Positions 13,680 to 35,546 of a stretch of 64,000 bases of DNA are shown piece by piece (positions within the stretch are counted from its first letter, which is position 1; every line of letters begins with the position of its first letter). The notes below the pieces were generated by a model, which was given only the letters and a program-made list of their open reading frames with translations, ran no database searches and was not told the DNA's origin. The stretch comes from Himantopus leucocephalus (taxonomy: Eukaryota > Chordata > Aves > Charadriiformes > Recurvirostridae): positions 75,879,265 to 75,943,264 of the forward strand of contig RSEF01000001.1 in assembly GCA_003993805.1 (NCBI GenBank), in the 5' to 3' direction. The position numbers and the translations under genes are program-made.

Positions 13680-14600
13680 GCTTAAATCACCAGCCAAAGG
13701 TTAAAAATCAAAGCAAAGGTGGGTGCCCAAATGCTGGCAACTCACTCACTGGCATGGAGACCGCTTTACAGAAATAAAGCAGCCGAGCTGTTGTCAGCTC
13801 CAAGGGTTTCCCTCTCTCCTCTTTCCCTTTGCTCTTACTTAATGAAGGGTCAGGAGGCTTACGGGGACCTCGGGAACAGAGCCAAAGAGAACGCAAACCT
13901 CCGTGCTAAGGGCAGGGGGTTCCCATTTGGGGTTGAGGGAGGTGGGGGACAGGAGATGACTACGCACTTTCCCCATCTTCCCACTGCATTCGATCCCCCC
14001 CTCTGCCAGGTAATTCGTAAGTTAAGCAGCCTGTTGCCCAGCTCTTCTTGCAGAAAAGTCATGAGCGTTATTGTTTCTGCCTGTATTTCAGAGAAATGCC
14101 GTGTGCCCAGCGCACCATGCAGCAGAGCTGCCTCCTGCCCGGCGGAGGGACCAGCCGTCGGTTTGGAAAAGCACCATCTCCCTGCCTGCAGCACATCCTA
14201 CGGCTAACCTATAGATTATAGCTATAGCTGCTGGGGGGACACAGGAGGGTGAGTGCCCCCCCATGCTTCTCCTGCCCATTTTAGATGAAAGCAAAGCAGA
14301 GCAGTGGCTGCCACCAGGCACAGCTTCCTCTCTCCCTGATGGTTTGGTGTATTGGTGGTGCCCGGGGTGTCCCAGCAGGCGGCCACCTTGTGTCCATGGG
14401 GAGAGTGAGGGGGCTCTGGCCCAGGGGATGGCCTGCTGCTGGGCATGCAAGGCGAGAGCCACCTCCAGGCTGGCTACCCCACCGGTGCATGCAGCCGTCG
14501 CTTCCAGTCATTGCGCGTAGCTGGTGCCTAATGAAAAAGGGAAACACAAGATGAAAAAGGCATGATTAGTACAGAGCAATAAAAATGATCAGCTGCAGGG
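13680..14600. other. No identifiable gene
   Basis: Stretch between the hAT-like element and the coding-like segment at 14646. Overlapping GC-rich open frames on both strands, none with recognisable protein character. Confidence 0.55.
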
Positions 14601-14645
14601 AGATATGGTAGCAATATATTAAATACGGAACAGAAAAAAAGCCAG

Positions 14646-14831
14646 ATGGTTGCTTCAATTTACTTCACAACTCCAGATGACTTCACAAGCGGTCACTTAG
14701 TGGAACTGAAAGACAAATGGTTCAGGCTGGATGAAAGCAACCGCTTCATGCCTGCTGACATAACGCGTATGAGGCTGAGGAACGGCATGCCGCAGGATGG
14801 CATCGGCACAGCCAGAGTAATAACATTTTAA
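14646..14831 (+). CDS. Unidentified coding-like segment (possible exon or gene remnant)
   Basis: I do not recognise this 61-codon frame. It reads like genuine protein: TTPDDFTSGHLVELKDKWFR, then LDESNRFMPADITRMRLRNG. Residue use is balanced, few codons look random, and bases vary mostly in third positions as in coding DNA. The base before the first codon follows AAAAGCCAG, a possible but pyrimidine-poor acceptor. GCCAGA|GTAATA near 14816 could be a donor, otherwise the frame ends at TAA 14829-14831. The frame stays open upstream to about 14600. No neighbouring exon of the same kind was found. It may be one exon of an unknown gene, a terminal exon, or a pseudogene fragment. Confidence 0.4.
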   Translation: MVASIYFTTPDDFTSGHLVELKDKWFRLDESNRFMPADITRMRLRNGMPQDGIGTARVITF

Positions 14832-17800
14832 ATGGTTTTTTTAATAGGTTAGCATCTTTAAGCTGCATTGCAGCAGTAGTTGCATTTACTCTGGGATGAA
14901 AATTTCAAAATGTTACATTTTGATTTTGGAGCATGGGTGATGAAGCGCTCATGCTTTTAGTCAAGAATGGTTTCCCTTGGACACAGCAAGGCAGAGCTTC
15001 CTCCGTGTGGTTTACTGCCACAGGCGGGACGTGGATGGCCTCCGGCATTAACCAACTCTCACGTGCCCATTCATGAAGTCCAGCAATGTTGCGGGCTTGG
15101 GAAACCTTGCTGCTCCACCAGCATTTCTTCTCCTAGGAACCATTTCTGTACAGGGACACTTCTCCCACCCCAACCAGCATTCGTGGGGTCGCCAAGGGGT
15201 GACTGCAGGCACTGCGGGAGCCCTGGCCATCAACCCAAACTTCTCATTGCTTTGTCCTCCCACCACATCATCCCATTGCTGGCACGCCGGGAGGGCTGCT
15301 CTGGAGCAGCACCCACTTGGCAAAGGTTGCACAGTGAATGTGCTGTTTTTACACAGATGAATGCTGCGCGCAGCTTGGGGAAGGGGCGGGGGTGGGGGAA
15401 ACGGACACACACAGGCATTTGCATGAGGTTGCCCACATGCATTTTTAATCGCATCTGTGCCTTTGCGCCATGCATGTGCCATAGTGAGTAGCCGTAAATA
15501 TGTCCGTGCAGCCATGGGGACAGCTGCATGTATTTTTATGTGTTGTGCAGATGGTGTGTAGGTATCTCAAGTGTCTCATTTCTGGCATTTGTGGATCCAA
15601 CAGTACCACGCCCCCCCCCCCCAAGGGTGTGCGATTCACACTGATCAGGACACGACTACGCAGGGAGAGTGTGGGGCTGCTGGCTATACATACAAGGTGT
15701 GTGGAGTCTTGCCTGTCTGGGCAGCATTTAGACCTAAGTAAAGAGGATAACTGCCAGAGGGTAAATGATTAAACAGTTGCTTTAGTGACCCAAGTTTAGC
15801 CCAGCATCAAAAAATTATGTGATCTCAATAGGCACATCTTTTATAAAACTTTTCTAACTAGTACATAAGTGATCTGTGGAGCTCATTGCAGGATATCTGA
15901 GAAGCCACTTGATTTCTTTATTTGAACAAGGAAATACCTCCGTGTTTAAGCACAGCGTAAAATAGGACCACAGTTCTAAGTGGTAAAAAACCTTCCTGGA
16001 GGTATCTTGAGCATCACGACTCAAAGCCAATCACCAGCTGAAGCCAGAAGGGAATTTCTTTTTGTCATACAGACTATCAGGACCATTTTTGGATTCTTGT
16101 GCCTTGAGACCAGAAATGCCACTGCTGCTGGGCAGCCTTGGGCTGGTGCATGCAGGTGAGTGTATTTTGGGAGCCGGGAACCAAGGAGGAGACTTGTGAG
16201 TGCAGGGGTGGGTGCTGCCAGCGTGACTGGGAAAGCGGTGTCTTTGCAGCCGGTATGCCAGTGCGCGCATGCGTGTCTCCACGTCCTTGTGGTACGGTTG
16301 TTCCTGGGCTGTCCTCTGCAGAAAATTGCGATGGTAGTGCTTGGGACAGGAGCCGGGACACACTGAGTGGGATCTGCTTGTCCCCTGAAGATGCTGAAAA
16401 TCCATCTTCAGGATCCTTGAGGGTGGGGTGGGACCTGCTTTGGACTGGGAAGGTGCAAAGAAACATGCAGGCTGTTGTTTGGTGCTGTGTCATGGATCCC
16501 TTTGGTGCAGGAAAGCAGTGTCCTCAATAAGCCCTTTGTGCCTCAGTGGGGGCTCTGCAGTCCTACCCCACAGAGCCCACGGGTGGTGGCAGGGATGGCT
16601 GGGAAGTCACTCAGGCAGCGGGTGAAAGGAGCGTCCCAATTCCTGCTGTCCCAGCCCTGGCTAGAGATGCTACTGTGTTCCTTCAAAGCATTTGGACCTG
16701 AACGCAGAAGTGTGGAATGAGCAGCTGCACTTAAACTGCTCAACGTCATACGCATGGAAGAAAAATACTCATAATTTCATTTTTAGACAGATTAATAATT
16801 TTCTTGTGCTTCCACTCAAGAGTTGCTTTGGGACTAACTTCTAGCATTTTGCTGCTGATAGTGAGGCTCCCCTCTCCTTCTGGAGCCCTCTGAGGGGGAA
16901 GCACCAGCCTTTCTCCAGATGTTCCAAGAAGGTTTTGTCTGTGGTGGGTCCCCACTACAGGGTTGCTGTGACCATTTGGGTAAAAGTGACCTTTGCTGGG
17001 AGAAAGGTGTTACAATCGCACTGCAGGCAATGATCCCAAGGAACCCAGGTAGAGGCTGTGCATGTGTGGATGAAAGAAGAGTTCTGAGAAAGACAACTGT
17101 CCCTCCAAATAGTGGGAATACCTCTACGTGTCCCTCTCTCCCTTATTTGTGTTCAGTTCACAGCTACGCCAAGCTAAGACAGTTGTTCCCTCCTCCTCCT
17201 GTCCACTTCCAGCTAGATGTCAAGATGCTGCCTCCCTATCTGATACTCTGCAGTCAGAGAGACCATTGTGGAGCTTTAGATGCTCAGGAGTGGCAGCTCT
17301 ATACCAGCAGCTACCTGCTAAGGGGCCAGCAGGCGGGGAGAGAAATGGCCTTGCTAATACCCAGGGCTGAAGAACCCATATGGACAGCCGGGAGACAGGA
17401 AGGAGAAAGTGTGACCTTCCTGCATGCCCTGCAGCTGGTTTGGGAGGCAACAAGTCTTTTAGATCGCAGAGGTTTGTGCTATAAACTCAAAGCTGCTCAG
17501 AAACCAATGATCTTCCAATCTCTCTGTTAAGAGACTTCCGATGGCTTCATGTGAAAAGAAGGATGTTTCTGCCACTGGCAGATGGCAGGATGAAATCCAG
17601 GATCCTGAACAGCCCCAGCGGTTGCAGTTGGTGCTACGGTGGGTATGTACGGTCACTTGGTGTTCAGGTAGGGGATGTGTGGGCCAGGAACTGTCCGGAA
17701 AAAGTATCTGACCTCATGCAAACACTCCTGAACACAGGATGGGAAAGGGCCTTCAGAAATGCTGAGAGGGACCAGCCTTAATAGTTTCACTATGCAGCCC

Positions 17801-20800
17801 CTCCCAACACATCAGCCTTGAACTACCTAAAATAATGTGGGAGCCTTGATTTCCACAGCATTTGATTTCCATCATGTAACCTGGGCTGGGAAATGACATT
17901 TTTTGGCACATTGTCAGTATGATTCCTAACCTGAGAATGCTCCTGTACAGATGTTTTTCTTTCTTTCTCTAAAGCAAAGCCAAAGAAGCAGTATGGGATG
18001 CTCTGTGAGATGCTTAGGAAGACAGATTTGGGGTTTCCCAGCCAGCTCTACCTTGGCTGAGAGCAGCAGGAACTTCCCAGCCCTGGAAGGGCCTTCTTGT
18101 CATGGCCTGTTCCCTGCAAACATGTTTGAGATGCAGGATGGGGGCCCCCACCTGCTTTTCAGAGATGCCTGTATCAAACGGCAAACACAGCCAAACCACG
18201 CTGCAGTCTGTCTGGGCTCTTGCTCAGGGCTAAACACCTTTTGCCAAGTTGCTTTACTGCAGTCTCAAGTCTTTGCTCCCCAGAATAGCAGCTCAGAGTT
18301 CACTCAACCAAGGAAAATTTTTTGCTTTGAATTTTCCTCTGGGATAGTTCACTTTTATTTCTAGATTTTTCTGTTCCTCACTTACTAAGATTTCTTTGGA
18401 ATTAAATAAACAGGTAATTTTCTCTTAATCTCCCAGACTATTTTAGGGACAGACTGTGGGTCTATGGAGGTGGCTCCAGCCCCACAGCACTGCGTACACT
18501 ATTGGACTGTGTAAGGTATTGTCTAACACTCCTTCTATTTTCCAACAGAGATGCGTATTCTTCTGTTACTTATTTCCCACTGCTCGCTAACTCCAGCAGA
18601 TCAGGACAGGGGCGTGCACCAAGTAAGGTACCCTCCTTCCACCAGCTTGTCTCCAACTGCACGCTGGGATTGGTGACCTCTCTGGACAGCGAGCACCCAA
18701 AGGCCCATAGGTGTGCTTTCATGGCAGGATTCACCACCCAAAAGCCAGATTCTCACTGCTAGCTTTTAACAAGTCTTGTTATGGAAAACATGGCCGTGCT
18801 TTCCTTCAAGACTGGCTCTCAGCAGGGAGCTGGGCACTTAAACAGCCTCCCTGCAGCACGCTCACCCTGTCACTACCAGTTTTCTGATGGGTAGCACTCA
18901 ACCCCTGACAGCCAGCTCAGGGCTTCCTTTCAGAAGTTATAGCTCTATCAACCGTTACTGGCTTAATAAAGACATCGAGGCCTCAGTTCTCAGTACTTTC
19001 TGGTTGTTTTCTTCTAGTCTTTCTCTCACCTTGACACTTGTGCGCACCTCCAGGGATCATTCATACAGCATGTGTCTCTCTGATTAATGTTAATACCTCT
19101 CAGTGTGAAAACTAAGTACTAAAAAAGGGGTTGTGACTCAGATGTGCAGTAACATTTTAAGTCCTCTGCTGATCACTTAGTGTCAAATCCCCTCTTAAAT
19201 TTTCCATTGCCAACTGTGCAGAACAAGTACAACATTATCTATTTCCCCTACTCCTTTTCCAGCACTAGACAGAACCAGCTCTGCACTCTCCATTAATCTG
19301 AGGTGCTTGCCTCTCCCATCACAACTTAATTCTTTTACCTGAAGCCCAATTTAATGCCTCCTTTGTTCCCTGTATTTGTCCAGCTTCTTAATGTGCTGAT
19401 TTGGCTTAGGGCTTGTTTACTATACCCAACTGGAATATTTTGCATGCTGATACAAAGATGAATAAAGATCAATATCCTCATTGATTTGCCCTAGGTCACC
19501 AGGTAAATCAGTAAGAAAAAAAATGTGCATCCTACTTCATTTGCTTAAATCAGCAGTACAATTCAAATAGTAACACAGTGCTGCAATGATGCTCCAGTAG
19601 GAACTCCAAAATGCACCTGAAATGCTGCTTTTGTTTCATATTTTACTTGTAAAAACTTGTGTTACAAATGCTAAAGAAAAGCTTGGATAGAGACACAACA
19701 GGATTGCTAACTATACTAGGTAAACCTGGATGGGATGGTCCTTTTTTCATCTCCACTTTTAAGGTAATATAATTTGGTAACAGCCCCTATTACCTGGAAT
19801 AAAGGACAAGGATGTTCCAGGTAAAGCAGACACCATTTATTGTAATTAAATTCTCTCATATGATTGTTCCAAGGTTAAAATTAATCAGTGCTTTCTTCTA
19901 ACACAGTTGCATGGAACTGCTAGTGCAGGAGGAAATTCCTGTTGCAGCTGACACGGTTCAAGCTAAGACTGCCCGGAACTCCAGTAATAAACTGAGTAAG
20001 CATAAAGAGCTCCAGTTAGCTTGGGATGGGGAGCAAAGCCACTAGTCTCGGACTTCAGATGCAATATACGTAAAGCTCAGACCATTTCTTAAGGACCTGC
20101 TTCGAATCACTGCTGCCCAAGTGACTGACTGACACTAAAAACATTCTTGATGCCACTAACCTTTGTGCCCAAGTATGACAGTGGTTATTTCTTCCTCTTT
20201 GCTGTACGGGAAGATAGAAGAGGATATATAAAACTAACAGAGGAAAGTAAATAGTAAATAGCAACTCCAATATCTTCCACTATGAGCTCCACAGTCAGAC
20301 ACTTAATTAGTTATTTTGCTTTTCAAAAACCTACAAGATCTGGATTTGTGAAGATCTTGCTGCCTTTATGAAAAAAGCAGACTATCAGACTCCGTACAAA
20401 GAATCCCTTTTTGTTACAGATGAGCACGCTTATGTTACTGGTATCAAAGTCCTGATAACTTCTAATACACATTTTTTTACTGAATAAAACCTAACTGAAG
20501 ATCATGTTGTAACACTGCCCATCACTGCGGAATGATGTGCAACAGAGCCATCTCTCTCTTCTGTGTCCCAACCTTTAGCTTATACTGCGTATGACTTTAT
20601 CTACATGCATTACATCGTTGCCTGCATCAGTTTTCCGAGGGAAACAGTAGCACTAGGACAACATAAAAGCTACACTTTCAAATGATGATGCCCAAATCCA
20701 GGCCATCTGCTTCTTTAGAGATGATCTTATCATGTCTGAATTCTTTTCACTGAGCATTGGAGCAAATATTCACAGTGCGCATCACGTACCAGAGACTAGT

Positions 20801-22279
20801 AACCTACTCTTGTCTCACCCCTCAGTATTTCATTTCCATAAACTGCACTCTATTTCCACATTTAGAGTTTCTGTTCCTAGCCCTAGCTGTAGAGAAAATA
20901 AGGACTTGAATAAGTTCAACCACGTGCAGATAGCTTACTGATGAGCTGAATGAAACCATCACAAAGGACCAAAACAAATCTGTTCCAAAAAGTACTATTT
21001 GAACCAAGAAACAACATAGTTAAGCATGCACGGTGAAGTCCTTTCCTTCAGTACAGGTGTGTCACAAAACCAGAGCCCAGTGATTAGTCAGGAAGTTTGA
21101 TCAGACAGTTGCAAAGATGAAAGCTGTAGTGGTTATCCAAAATCTACAAAGAGTAGGACTTTAGTCCAGACACATGGCTCTAGAGTGCATCAAAAAGCAA
21201 AGCACTAAAAGAATAAATACAGTAACAACGTACATGGAAAACAAGAACGGGTACCTAAATGCAAAAATGAGGAGCAGTAAAACAAAAACCCAACCTTGCT
21301 AAAGATTCTTATTTTTGAAGCGGAAATCAAAAGATTAAATAAGTTCTGATTCAGGGTTTCTTAGCAGTCAATCTCCATTTTGGAGAAATGAGGCAGTGAA
21401 ATGCTTATCTAGCACCTAGAGTCTTTACATGAGGGCATGCACCTCAGCTTGAGAAGAAAGGGCCTCAGGTTAAAAACACTGCATAAAGCCGCGTTGCTGC
21501 AGCTTGGCAAGTATTCTTCATGGCACAAAGTAAAATTCCTACCATTCCTGAATCACTGCAATACTTAGAGAAGATGATTTCAACACATATTCAAATAGTA
21601 ATTTGTTTCAGCAGTTTCTTATTTCCATGAAACGAGTTCCAGAATTGAACACTAGGTGAAGAGTCAGGTATCCTGGCAGAGGCTTGTAGTGTGTAAAGTC
21701 ACATCAAGAATTTTTCTGTCCTACACCATAGAAGGTGGAGACAATACTAGTCATCACTGCAGAAGCAAAGGAGAAGTAAGTGTTAGTAAAACTTAACAAA
21801 TTAGGTAATGAATATAGTTATGCTACTGTTATTTAAATTCATAGCTGCTCTAACAATAGAGAGAATAGTTGCAACAGAGTCAGCTGTTGTCTCTCAAGTC
21901 CTGAAATTTAATTACTACAGGGGGTATGGTTTGAATCTCCTGCACAGAAGCAACAAACCTGTAACTGGAAATGGATTGTATATGTTATACCTAAGTAGCA
22001 CAGTTGTGTTACTCTAGTTGTCTCTTGTGAAAGAAGGTTGAGGGAGCAAAACTACCCACTCATTTTTCAGGAAGAATGAAGCTCATCCTAGAGTCCTATT
22101 TAAAAGGCTTGTCTACAACCCAACGTTACTCAAGCAAATAGCTTGACAGTACTCCATTCACTCGAATTCTGGCTTCACAAAACACTCATTACACACAGCC
22201 CTCAAGCAGCAAGTCCTTATACACACAAGCCCACTTTTCAAAGGTTGCTGCCAATCCCCCAGAGAAGCTACAAAGAACT
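14832..22279. other. No identifiable gene; intergenic toward ATP6V1E1 3' end
   Basis: A 12-base C-run lies at 15611-15622. The sequence turns from GC-rich to AT-rich at about 18.3-19 kb. Open frames at 16919-17530 and 17551-17781 are rich in Cys/Trp or lack family resemblance. From 19 to 22.3 kb no repeat or exon was seen. No mitochondrial-carrier signature (PxD/ExxK/R) of SLC25A18 was found in any frame. Confidence 0.55.
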
Positions 22280-22832
22280 CCATACACACACGTATTTTTA
22301 TTTTAATAAATAAAGTTTTACAGGCTCAGGCTTTTTTTTTTTTTAAATCACATATACAGAACAGAAAAATGCCTGACCAAGTAACATGAATTAAACTACT
22401 AACCCTGGGAAGGAATGCATGCCCTCTATAACACTGAAGACCTTAACTAAAAAGGTATTTCCCATCGGCAGCATAGTAATTTACTTCACAGATTAGACAA
22501 CTTGAAAGAGATGTGGCCAAAGCAAAGAGAGTGACTCTAAATGGACTGCTTGTCCTTATAGAGCCACAACAGTGCAAGGAAAGCCAAGAGCCCAAACGCC
22601 TCCATTTTCTAGTGTCACTTCTGGATGAATATGCATGTCTTCACATCCTTCAGGCAATACATTCTAACCACAAGTAGAGAGACTAAGCACAGCAGGTATG
22701 CAAAATTATTCCATTGAAGAATAGATATTGGATGACACAGTAATGTTATATTTCAAGATTTTAAATTAGCAGATGCTTTTGCATCCCCTTCAGTATGGCA
22801 GTGGAACAGATCCCACCTTCTCTCATAGAGGT
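22280..22832 (-). other. ATP6V1E1: ATP6V1E1 3'UTR (predicted extent)
   Basis: From the stop codon down to about 18 bases past the first good AATAAA on the minus strand (22297-22302). The resulting length of about 550 bases fits an mRNA of roughly 1.3-1.4 kb. The exact cleavage site is inferred. A T-run at about 22331-22344 (A-run on the transcript) lies within it. Confidence 0.55.
22297..22302 (-). terminator. Polyadenylation signal AATAAA for ATP6V1E1
   Basis: The plus strand reads TTTATT, i.e. AATAAA in the transcript, about 530 bases past the ATP6V1E1 stop. It is the first canonical signal I see downstream of the stop on this strand. Confidence 0.55.
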
Positions 22833-33889
<11,057 letters not shown>

Positions 33890-34034
33890 GGCGGCGGCGG
33901 CAGTGGCGGTGGCGGGGCTCGAGGGAAGGCGGTTGAGGCCGTTGGCGACGGCGAGCGGAATCAAATCCGGTTCGGGTCACAGCTGGTTGCTGCCGCCGCT
34001 GTGTCACGGCGCCCCGCCCACCTGCTCCTCCGGA

Positions 34035-34039
34035 CCAAT
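34035..34039. promoter_or_regulatory. CCAAT box
   Basis: GGACCAATAG about 146 bases upstream of the ATP6V1E1 start codon, a typical NF-Y site distance in a TATA-less CpG promoter. Confidence 0.5.
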
Positions 34040-34094
34040 AGAAAGCTGAGCTCCGGCCGGCGTCACGGGGGCGGGTCCTTGCGGGCGGCAGACT

Positions 34095-34103
34095 GCCATC
34101 TTG
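34095..34103 (-). promoter_or_regulatory. YY1-type site
   Basis: GCCATCTTG on the plus strand, CAAGATGGC on the minus strand, matching the YY1 core. Such sites often sit near transcription starts, so it could belong to either divergent gene. Confidence 0.4.
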
Positions 34104-34466
34104 TGGTTGTGGCCTTTAGTGGTCGTTGTGAGGGGCGGAGGGGGTCGCGCCGCCTTTCCTGCTGGGGCGGGAGGGGTCATGCCGGCGCGGCCGGCCGCTG
34201 GGGGGGGCTTCCTCCGCACCTCCCGCCGGCGGCAGTTGCCTCTGAAGCCGAGCCAGAGTGAGGCAGCCGGGTCCGGCCCGCTCTCCCGGGCGGGTGGGGA
34301 GCCTGGGGGAGAGGGGTGGGGGGAACAGGCTCGGGCCTGCTCAGTCTGAGAGTCCGGGGGGGGGGGATTCACTTGTGCGTCGTGGTTTTAAGGCTTTGGT
34401 GGGAATAACCTGTCCAGTGTCGAAAAGAACTGAGCTGTTTCCCCTATGAAGTTCTTCATTTCCTGC

Positions 34467-34870
34467 GAAGACAGGCAGAGGGGGTTGGGGTTGTTCATCC
34501 TGGAGAAGAGAAGGGTCCGGGGACACCTTATAGCAGCCTTCCAGTACCTAAAGGGGGCCTACAGGAAAGATGGGGAGGGACTCTTTATCAGGGAGTATAG
34601 CTACAGGATGAGGGGTAACGGTTTTAAACTGGAAGAGGATAGATTTAGATTATATATTAGGTAGAAAATCTTTACTCTGTGGGTGGTGAGGCACTGGAAC
34701 AGGTTGCCGAGAGAAGCTGTGGATGCCCCATCCCTGGAAGTGTTCAAGGCCAGGCTGGATGGGGCTTTGAGCAACTCACTGGTCTAGTGGGAGGTGTCCC
34801 TGCCCATGGCAGGGGGTTGGTACTAGGTGATCTTCAAGGTCCCTTCCAACCCAAACCATTCCGTAACTTA
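34467..34870 (+). mobile_element. CR1 LINE 3' fragment between the divergent genes
   Basis: About 400 bases of the CR1 3' region: GGTTGTTCATCCTGGAGAAG, CTACAGGATGAGGGGTAACG, GGCACTGGAACAGGTTGCCG, AAGGCCAGGCTGGATGGGGC, and the end GGTCCCTTCCAACCCAAACC. It is 5'-truncated as usual. It lies between the ATP6V1E1 promoter and the BCL2L13 first exon, beginning just after the CpG island ends. Confidence 0.95.
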
Positions 34871-34961
34871 TAAAATCTCACAGTTTTTCCAGGTTCGGAT
34901 TGGCAGAGATGAAACCGGGTTTTTAACCCGCGCTTGAGATGTGTGGTGGTGGTAGTGTTAA

Positions 34962-35482
34962 NNNNNNNNNNNNNNNNNNNNNNNNNNNNNNNNNNNNNNN
35001 NNNNNNNNNNNNNNNNNNNNNNNNNNNNNNNNNNNNNNNNNNNNNNNNNNNNNNNNNNNNNNNNNNNNNNNNNNNNNNNNNNNNNNNNNNNNNNNNNNNN
35101 NNNNNNNNNNNNNNNNNNNNNNNNNNNNNNNNNNNNNNNNNNNNNNNNNNNNNNNNNNNNNNNNNNNNNNNNNNNNNNNNNNNNNNNNNNNNNNNNNNNN
35201 NNNNNNNNNNNNNNNNNNNNNNNNNNNNNNNNNNNNNNNNNNNNNNNNNNNNNNNNNNNNNNNNNNNNNNNNNNNNNNNNNNNNNNNNNNNNNNNNNNNN
35301 NNNNNNNNNNNNNNNNNNNNNNNNNNNNNNNNNNNNNNNNNNNNNNNNNNNNNNNNNNNNNNNNNNNNNNNNNNNNNNNNNNNNNNNNNNNNNNNNNNNN
35401 NNNNNNNNNNNNNNNNNNNNNNNNNNNNNNNNNNNNNNNNNNNNNNNNNNNNNNNNNNNNNNNNNNNNNNNNNNNNNNNNNN
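34962..35482. other. Assembly gap (521 N)
   Basis: A run of N flanked on the right by a C-run and CCG repeats. It most likely hides the BCL2L13 core promoter and part of its first exon. Confidence 0.95.
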
Positions 35483-35546
35483 CCCCCCCCCCCCCGCCCG
35501 GGCCGCCGCCGCCGCCGCCTCCTCCCCGCCCCCGCCGCACCCGCAG
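35483..35546 (+). other. BCL2L13: BCL2L13 exon 1 (probable 5'UTR), 3' part
   Basis: CCG-rich sequence ends in a strong donor, CCGCAG|GTGAGG, at 35546/35547, in the CpG island and in the right orientation. The 5' part is in the gap. Assignment rests on position, donor strength and the known noncoding first exon of BCL2L13. The frame that would join exon 2 has no stop in the visible part, so a longer N-terminus is not excluded. Confidence 0.55.

Noticed and set aside
16919..17530. 203-codon plus-strand open frame
   Set aside because: Many Cys and Trp, no recognisable domain or splice support; typical of GC-rich noncoding DNA.
17551..17781. Frame ending EKVSDLMQTLLNTGWERAF
   Set aside because: The last 35 residues look mildly protein-like, but the first half does not and there is no clear splice acceptor or family match.
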